Below are positions 57,916-64,000 of a DNA stretch of 64,000 nucleotides, piece by piece; position 1 is the stretch's first letter, and every line of letters begins with the position of its first letter. The stretch is taken from positions 32,051,816-32,115,815 of the forward strand of contig JALGQZ010000004.1 in the NCBI GenBank assembly GCA_023105745.1, read 5' to 3'. The notes below the pieces were generated by a model that was given only the letters and a program-made list of their open reading frames with translations, was not told the origin of the DNA and did not search any database. The translations under genes were made by a program, and so were the position numbers. This DNA comes from Austropuccinia psidii. Taxonomy: Eukaryota > Basidiomycota > Pucciniomycetes > Pucciniales > Sphaerophragmiaceae.

Positions 57916-60097
57916 TATGAGCCTGTGAGGTATCTATAACATACCCATAAGGCCAAAAATGACTTTATATACAGTTGATTTAGTCTTCAACAGACTTTTC
58001 AATTTAATTTAAGATAAAAAACAACAAAAAATAAGTATAACTTTTTTTGGATAAAGAAAGTTATAAATATTATGTCATTTTTGGATTCTACACCAAAAAT
58101 AACCTAGGGTACACTCACAGGTTGTTATACCAAAAAGTGCTTATTTCTTATGTTATTGGAAGATTTAAGAATCTCACAGTACTAATGTAGCTTTTTTAAC
58201 ATTTTTTTAAATTATTAAATTTAAGCTTAAATAAGGTTAACTTTAAATTTGCATAAGGTTTATGCAAACTTACCAAAATTTTAGTTAAAATTGAGGTGTT
58301 GTGTAGATTTACTGAATTGGCTAAGGATTGCCATACAGAATGTAAATCCTGTGTGAGCTCAATTTAAAAGTGTTTAAGGCCATAGTATGGCTTTAAATAA
58401 ATAAAAGGGCAAAATACATGCAAAAAGGTAGGACAATGGAAAAAGACCAAACAGAGCTGGGGTACCCAGCTTTTTGGATCTGCAAGGGTTCAATTAAGGT
58501 TGTCCACCTGTATTGGAGGATTTTCAACCGTAATTAAACTTCAAGATTAGACTTTGATCCAACCTTAAAGTTTAAACTGGTTTTAGCCCAATTTGGACAG
58601 GAATTTCAAGCTGCCAAAGGATAAATCCCAATATGCAGGCTTGAAATTAAGGTTTGAAGAACTGTCAAAAGTTGATTAAAATTAAGAAGCTTAAATAAGC
58701 TTAAAACCTTAAGGTAACAAGAATCAAAACCTTATCAAAAGTTAAGGTTTAGTGTGTATTGCTATTTTACGTGGAAAAATAGTAATAACTTCAAAAATTC
58801 ATTAAAAATCCAATTCTTAATGGATTTGCTTGAGAGTTTCACACAGCCTATAATTTGATATTATCTATATATGAATAGAATTTTAAGTATCTTTTATAAA
58901 AAGTATTCTTGGGTAATTAGCCTGGAAATGTACTCTTTTAATTATACTTGAAGAAAACTAAGATTTCTGTAAAATTTAATTAAAAATTGAGTTTAGGAGA
59001 TTTCTGCTTGAAACTATATTTTTAAGTTCATGTGATGAAATTTAATAAAAATAAACTTATTTTATATTAAAACTGAAAATAATCAACTTAAATGAGGATT
59101 AAAGTTACTTGGAGTTAAGAATAACACTGCTAACTTTAAATTGGAATTAAAAATAAGTTACCTTAAGTTAAGAACCTTATTTTTAAGCATGGTTTTTCAG
59201 TTTCAACCAGAGCACGCCCTCTATATCCATTATGAATAATGATAGCTTCTCTTTAGACATAAAAAGAGTCTTTTAATCACTGTTTTTGTCCATCATTAAT
59301 TATCAATCCAATTATATTAGACATTTGAACAGGTAAAGTTTTATTTTATATAAAATCTTATTATCAAAGTATTTCTTAGGTATTTTATTCTTTATAAATC
59401 TTAAATTAAAGAATTGAAATCATAGAAATTGGATTATTGTTGTAATCAACTATAATATATTTTATTTTATAAAATTATTGTCTTTAAAATATCTTTCAAA
59501 ATCCACAAATTCCTCTAAAAAATGATTTAATCATATTTTTTATTATGAAAAGTTGTTTTATCCTTTAAAATATTGTTTTTTGGCATGTTTTTAACTTATA
59601 ATTATTATTTAATATAATAACTTTTGTTGTTTGACTTGTTGTATTAAATAAATATTATAAGTAAGTTTTCTCTAAAATTCTATATCTTTTTTATCTATTA
59701 TTGGTTTTTTTATATAGAATTTTTCTATAAGAATTATTTCTGCACATTGTGCATTATAATTCTTTGATAAATAATATTTATATATTATTTATAAGTGGTT
59801 AAATATTTATATTTTCTACATGTAATTGTCTCATTAAGAGCTTTACACTTTTTATTGTTATAATTTTCAGTGACTATAACGATAATAGAATAATTATAAT
59901 TTATTATAATTATTATATTTTTTCTTATTATTACTTTATATAATAATAATTGAATTTATCTCTTCATAATTATTTTTAATAATTATATTTAAATTTGTGG
60001 ATATAATATTTTATTATATTATATTTTTCTACTGAGGACAGTCATAGTATTATTGATATTGTTACTATTATCAAGAGCTTCATAGACAAACCTTACA
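57916..60097 (+). repeat. 5' LTR of Ty3 element 4 (2182 bp)
   Basis: Starts TATGAGCCTGTGAGG (terminal TG mutated to TA) and ends AAACCTTACA. Confidence 0.88.
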
Positions 60098-61072
60098 TTA
60101 TTGTTGCTTCTTTTTCTCTCATATCTTTTAATTATTATTATTTCATGACTAGGAATTATTTCTCTTATCTCATTGCTCTTATCAATTGAGTATTTATTCT
60201 GAGCCCTCCATAAGTAAGTCTGTTCACTGAGTTCCAGGCCCTCTTCATTTAGAAGAGCCCCTGTGACATTATATTAATTAACTCGTAATTTCTTCTTTTC
60301 TTTCATTCATTCTTATTCATTTCCCTCATTCTAAATTATGATTTTTTATGATCTTATGATCTTTATGATTTCATTCTCTCTCATCAATTCTCATCCCATT
60401 CTTTTCATTCAAATGAAAACTGATTCCCTTTTTCATTTCTTAAATTTTTCTGACAATTTCATTTTCTTCTTAATTCTCAATCAAATTTTATTTTGATTTT
60501 CTGTCTGAATTCAGGTTCTTTATCAGCTTTAATTGATTGTAATTTGGGGTTGATTTATTCATTGTTTCAGGAGTTTTCATTGAATTGGGGTTATCATTGG
60601 TTGATTTTGAAATTTCTCAAGATTAATTGATTGATTTATTTGATTATTAAAGAAATGCACTTCACCTCAAGATTCTGATTTGATTTAATTGATTGATCTG
60701 ATTTGATTCCTCAAGATAGCTAATTTATCCTCAATATTGATTTAATTGATTGATTTGAAGTTTTTTCCTCAAGAGATTGAATTGATTTTTGAAGATATTG
60801 ATTGAACTCCTCAAGACATAATTTATTTGATTTTGAATTTACTTGATTGATTTGATTTGATTTATTGATTCACTTGATTTGACTTATTGATTGAAAATGA
60901 TTATTCATAAGAATTTGACTTTGACATCTTCATTCTTCAAGATTTATTCATATTGATTCACTTCAAGACAATTCGTTCATTTCTCAAGTTCATCAAGATT
61001 CTCATTTGATTGATTTGGTCAAGCCTTGTTTCATTCTCAAGTATCTTCAAATTTTATTTTCTTTCTTCAATA
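60098..61072 (+). other. TTGATT-rich leader of Ty3 element 4
   Basis: Untranslated region between the LTR and gag. From about 60530 to 60990 it is dominated by TTGATT and TTTGATT words interspersed with CTCAAGA. No clear tRNA primer match after the LTR (TTATTGTTGCTTC). Confidence 0.7.
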
Positions 61073-62359
61073 ATGCCAGTTTGGCATAGCCCTCCAGCCA
61101 AGAATGGAAGATCTCAAAGACATCAAGCTGCTCTCACTCCTACAGAAAGGGATCCTCTTGACCACACACCATCAGTTAATCAACTGAGCGCAAATTTGGA
61201 CAGAGGACAACCAATGGAAGGAGAAGCACCCTCCAGAAGAGGAGGTGTGAAGTCAAGAAGATCAAGATAATTCTCTGGCTTGTTGGGTGGCTATCCAAGC
61301 ATTTCTCAAGGGCCCAGAAGCAGATAAGGGGAAGCTGAAGATGAAGAGGGAGAAGATTCTGTGGAAGAGGAGGAGTCTGAAGAAACTGAAGTAGAAGCTG
61401 CCTTGGCAGGTGCCCCTGACACTTCTGAAGCTCCAAATCTAGCCCATTCTAATCAACCTCTTGTCTCTCAAGCTGAACCAAATTTTCTCAAAATGATAGA
61501 GCAGATGACTCAATTCATGGGATAACTAACTCAAGCAGTTGCCCCAAGGGATACTTCAAAAGCCCCAGCATTCAAGACTCCATCAATGAAGGCACCTGAT
61601 TCCTTTGATGGTACTAAAGCTTATAAATTGAGAGGATTTATTCAATCTTGTCAATTAATGTTCCATAACAACCTGGAAAACTGCTTCTCTGACAGCAAGA
61701 AGGTTTTGTACTCAACTTTGTTTCTCACTGGTAGAGCTGGAAAATGGATTGAACCTTACCTCTCAAATACCTCCAATGAAGACCCTTCTTACCTCCTCAA
61801 GAGCTGGCAGTTATTTGAAACTCAGTAATTCACTCTCTTTGGTGATCCAAATGAAGTCAGGAAAGCTGAACAAGAGCTAGACAATCTCAGGATTAAGGAA
61901 AGTGGTCAAGTTTCCTTGTACATAGCAGATTTCAGAAGCTTAATGTCAAGAATTGGAGACTGGGAGGAAAGGGCCTATATTAATGTGTATATAAGAGGCT
62001 TGGCATCAAGATTGTTGGACCAATTGGCTTCTCACCCTGGAAAATTTTATAGCCTTCAAGAACTCATGGACATCACTTTGGAGTTAGATACCAGGTACCA
62101 TGAGAGGCAGAAGGCAAAGGGTAGTCAACAAGAGAAGAAGGCTCCACTCAGTGTATCCAACTCCTCCAAGCCTCCTCAAAGTTCATCAACAAAGAAGCCT
62201 TATCACAGGAAGAATAAGAAGGGAAAGAATTTTCAAGTCTCCAAAGACAAGCCTCATGCTTCTCTCCTCACTAAGGACAACAAATTAATTGGTTCTGAAA
62301 AAGAGAGGAGGATTCAAGAAGCCTTGTGCAACTATTGTGGTGGAAATCACCCATTTTGA
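61073..62359 (+). pseudogene. Gag of Ty3 element 4, with in-frame stops
   Basis: One phase from ATG 61073 to TGA 62357-62359 (429 codons), with TAA at 61268, 61325, 61523 and 61826. It has an acidic linker at about 61340-61420, the gag core SFDGTKAYKLRGFIQSCQLM and VLYSTLFLTGRAGKWIEPYL, a basic Lys-rich stretch (about 62150-62230), and the start of a zinc knuckle CNYCGGNH at the end. There the frame breaks before the last Cys. Gag would form the particle shell. Confidence 0.85.
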
Positions 62360-62446
62360 AAAATGGTTCAAGAGGCCTGAAAATAGGCAAGGGTCATCAA
62401 GAGGCTTCCCTAGCAAGCAGGGAAAAGCCTGAGTGGGAATCATTAT

Positions 62447-64000
62447 GTGTTAAATGGTTCTCACTTATTTCCTTCAAGAGCACAATTGTGCACTTTGAAT
62501 ACTAGTGTCAAGAAATCTTTAAAATTTCTTATTTTATCTTCTCTCTCTGATATTTTTTATAGTATTCTCATTGATTCAGGTGCTACAAACTCCTTTATTG
62601 CAAACAATTTTTCTCTCAAGTACTCATTGACCATGTCAGAGCTCCCTGAAATGATTCCACTTTGCATTTTGGATTCCAATGAATCAACTTCCCTGTTCAT
62701 AACCCATTATACCAAGTGGGTTGTTGACTTTCTTTCATTCCAAAGCTTTAAATGGGATTTTTTTATCATAGATTCACCCAAGGGAGAAGACCTAATATTG
62801 GGCTATGATTTCCTTTACCATTTTAATCCCATTATTGATTGGAAAAATGGATTGATCACCTATGAGTTTAGTCATAAGGATTCTAGTTGTATTACTTCTT
62901 CTACTAGTAATGACTTTGCCACTTCTGTCAACAGTGTTGCTCTGGTTGGTGAACTTAAGACACCTTCCCTTCCATCATTCCCTCTCAGTCATTACTTCCA
63001 TCAAGAGATGAAGTCTTCAAAGAGATAAAAGATGTTGGAGAAAATGTTGCTATATCTTCACTTCATCTCCTTCAAGGGGATATGGACCTTCCTCCTTTAT
63101 CTTTTCATGCCTCCCTGGAGGAGCAGTGGGATGATGAGTTAGAGCCAGAAGACATTGAAACTGTGCTGAAGGTAGTACCTCCTGCTTATCACCAATATTT
63201 GGATGTATTCTCCAAGGTGAAAGCAGGGAAACTTCCTCCAAACCATGCCTGTGATCACCATATTGAGCTGGAGGGTCTTCTACCTCCAGTTGGTGTTATC
63301 TACTCTCTATCAAAAAATGAGTCAGAAACACTACGGGCCTACATTTCAGAGAATGTAGAGAAGGGTTTCATCATTCCAAGCTCCTCTTCAACAGGAGCAC
63401 CTGTCCTTTTTGTTAATAAAAAGGATGGTGGTCTTTGTTTGTGTGATTACTACCGCAAACTTAATGCTGTCACCAGGAAGAACAGGTATCCTGTTCCTCC
63501 AATCAATTTGCTCCTTACCCTCTTTAGCGGTTCTACTATCTTCTTCAAGTAAGATTTGCATAGTGCTTATAATCTCTTGAGAATCAAAGAGGGGGATTAG
63601 CACTTAACTGCCTTTAGAGGTAAATCTGGTCGTTATGAATATTTGGTTATGCCATTTGGCTTGATGAATGCTCCTTCTTGATTCCAGAATCTTGTGAATG
63701 ATATCTTTGCATATTTACTGGATATTTTTGTTGTAGTCTACTTACATTATATTATGGTCTTCTCTAGTTCTGAGGAGGAACATTTCAAACATGTGGCCTC
63801 TGTACTCCAAAGACTTAGGAGCAATAATTTGTTTTTTAAAGCCTCAAAGTGTGTATTCCATGCCTCAAGTGTGGAATACTTGGGCTATGTTGTTTCAAGT
63901 GAAGGCCTCAAGATGGATTCTTCCAAAGTTCAGCAAATCCTCAATTGGCCCCAGCCAAAGAACATCAAAGCACTGAAATCTTTTCTTGGTTTTCCAACTA
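62447..64000 (+). pseudogene. Pol of Ty3 element 4 (protease and RT), degenerate and partial
   Basis: Protease in 62447-63028, with LIDSGATNSFIANNFSLKYS and a hydrophobic LILGYDFL. The frame shifts to 63082-63552 for the RT fingers: HHIELEGLLPPVGVIYSLSK and PVLFVNKKDGGLCLCDYYRK. RT then continues with stops near 63550, 63598 and 63679 through YLVMPFGLMNAPS. The active-site loop reads VYLHYIMVFS (63736-63765), where family members have YLDDI, so both catalytic Asp codons are changed. Ends in VEYLGYVVSSEGLKMD and the connection domain at the window edge. Confidence 0.85.

Larger units (their letters stand above)
57916..64000 (+). mobile_element. Ty3/gypsy element 4, 5' part (runs off the window)
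   Basis: 5' LTR, long leader, gag and the protease-RT part of pol on the plus strand. The 3' half and 3' LTR are outside the window. The LTR family is that of the solo LTR at 50270-52457. Confidence 0.88.

Noticed and set aside
50270..60097. One large gypsy element bounded by the two 2.19-kb LTRs
   Set aside because: The left LTR has its own AAGGC duplication on both sides, and the interval holds no gag or pol. The right LTR is the 5' LTR of the element that follows it.
1..64000. tRNA, rRNA, riboswitch or bacterial operon features
   Set aside because: No cloverleaf, rRNA segment or prokaryotic signal was recognised. Content is eukaryotic and repeat-dominated.

Overview
The window looks like a gene-poor, transposon-rich stretch of a filamentous basidiomycete genome, most likely a rust fungus (Pucciniales; an Austropuccinia- or Puccinia-like genome is my guess, with low confidence in the genus). 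The reasons are short GT-AG introns of 58-72 bp, a Plavaka-type (CACTA) transposase of the basidiomycete kind, long-LTR Ty3 chromoviruses, Ty1/copia elements, and decayed members of protein families I associate with rusts. I found no intact host gene, no rRNA or tRNA gene and no CRISPR array. Nearly every coding sequence carries stops or frameshifts.

Region 1 (1-15,000) holds relics of cellular-type, multi-exon genes. They are a Tet-like 2OG-Fe(II) dioxygenase frame (+, 1489-2415), a 78-bp minisatellite (about 2631-3165), a zinc-cluster-like gene with three clean introns (-, 3552-4852), an SNF2/Rad5-type helicase (+, 7470-9886), an unrecognised multi-exon gene (-, 10338-12236), and a GGCC-rich hairpin zone (about 14290-14860).

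Region 2 (15,175-38,968) is a nested nest. Two Plavaka-type transposons, A (+) and B (-), lie tail to tail and form a large inverted repeat centred near 23.65 kb. Copy A is split by a complete Ty1/copia element (17667-22472; 374-bp LTRs, TSD TTTTC). Copy B is split by a complete Ty3 chromovirus (24765-34947; 1.9-kb LTRs, near-perfect 5-bp TSD). Each Plavaka copy preserves the other's empty site, so the insertion points can be read exactly. Copy B ends at a third LTR of the same chromovirus family (37080-38968) whose flanks do not match.

Region 3 (38,969-57,915) carries a 2.6-kb unit present twice (40122-42702 and 52768-55410), with an unrecognised divergent ORF pair. It also holds a second copia element (43566-49921, TSD ATATG) that is itself interrupted by a 1.49-kb TG..CA element (47232-48721, TSD AATCT), a second copy of that element (55929-57349, TSD GTTGC), and a solo 2.19-kb chromovirus LTR (50270-52457, TSD AAGGC).

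Region 4 (57,916-64,000) is the 5' part of another Ty3 element: 2.18-kb LTR, a TTGATT-rich leader, a gag frame with in-frame stops, protease and reverse transcriptase. It runs off the right edge.

The point most worth following is in region 1. A Tet/JBP-like dioxygenase relic, an SNF2 helicase relic and a zinc-cluster gene sit within 8.5 kb, next to a DNA transposon. This is a possible cargo set related to base modification and chromatin, though its unity as one element is inferred and not shown.
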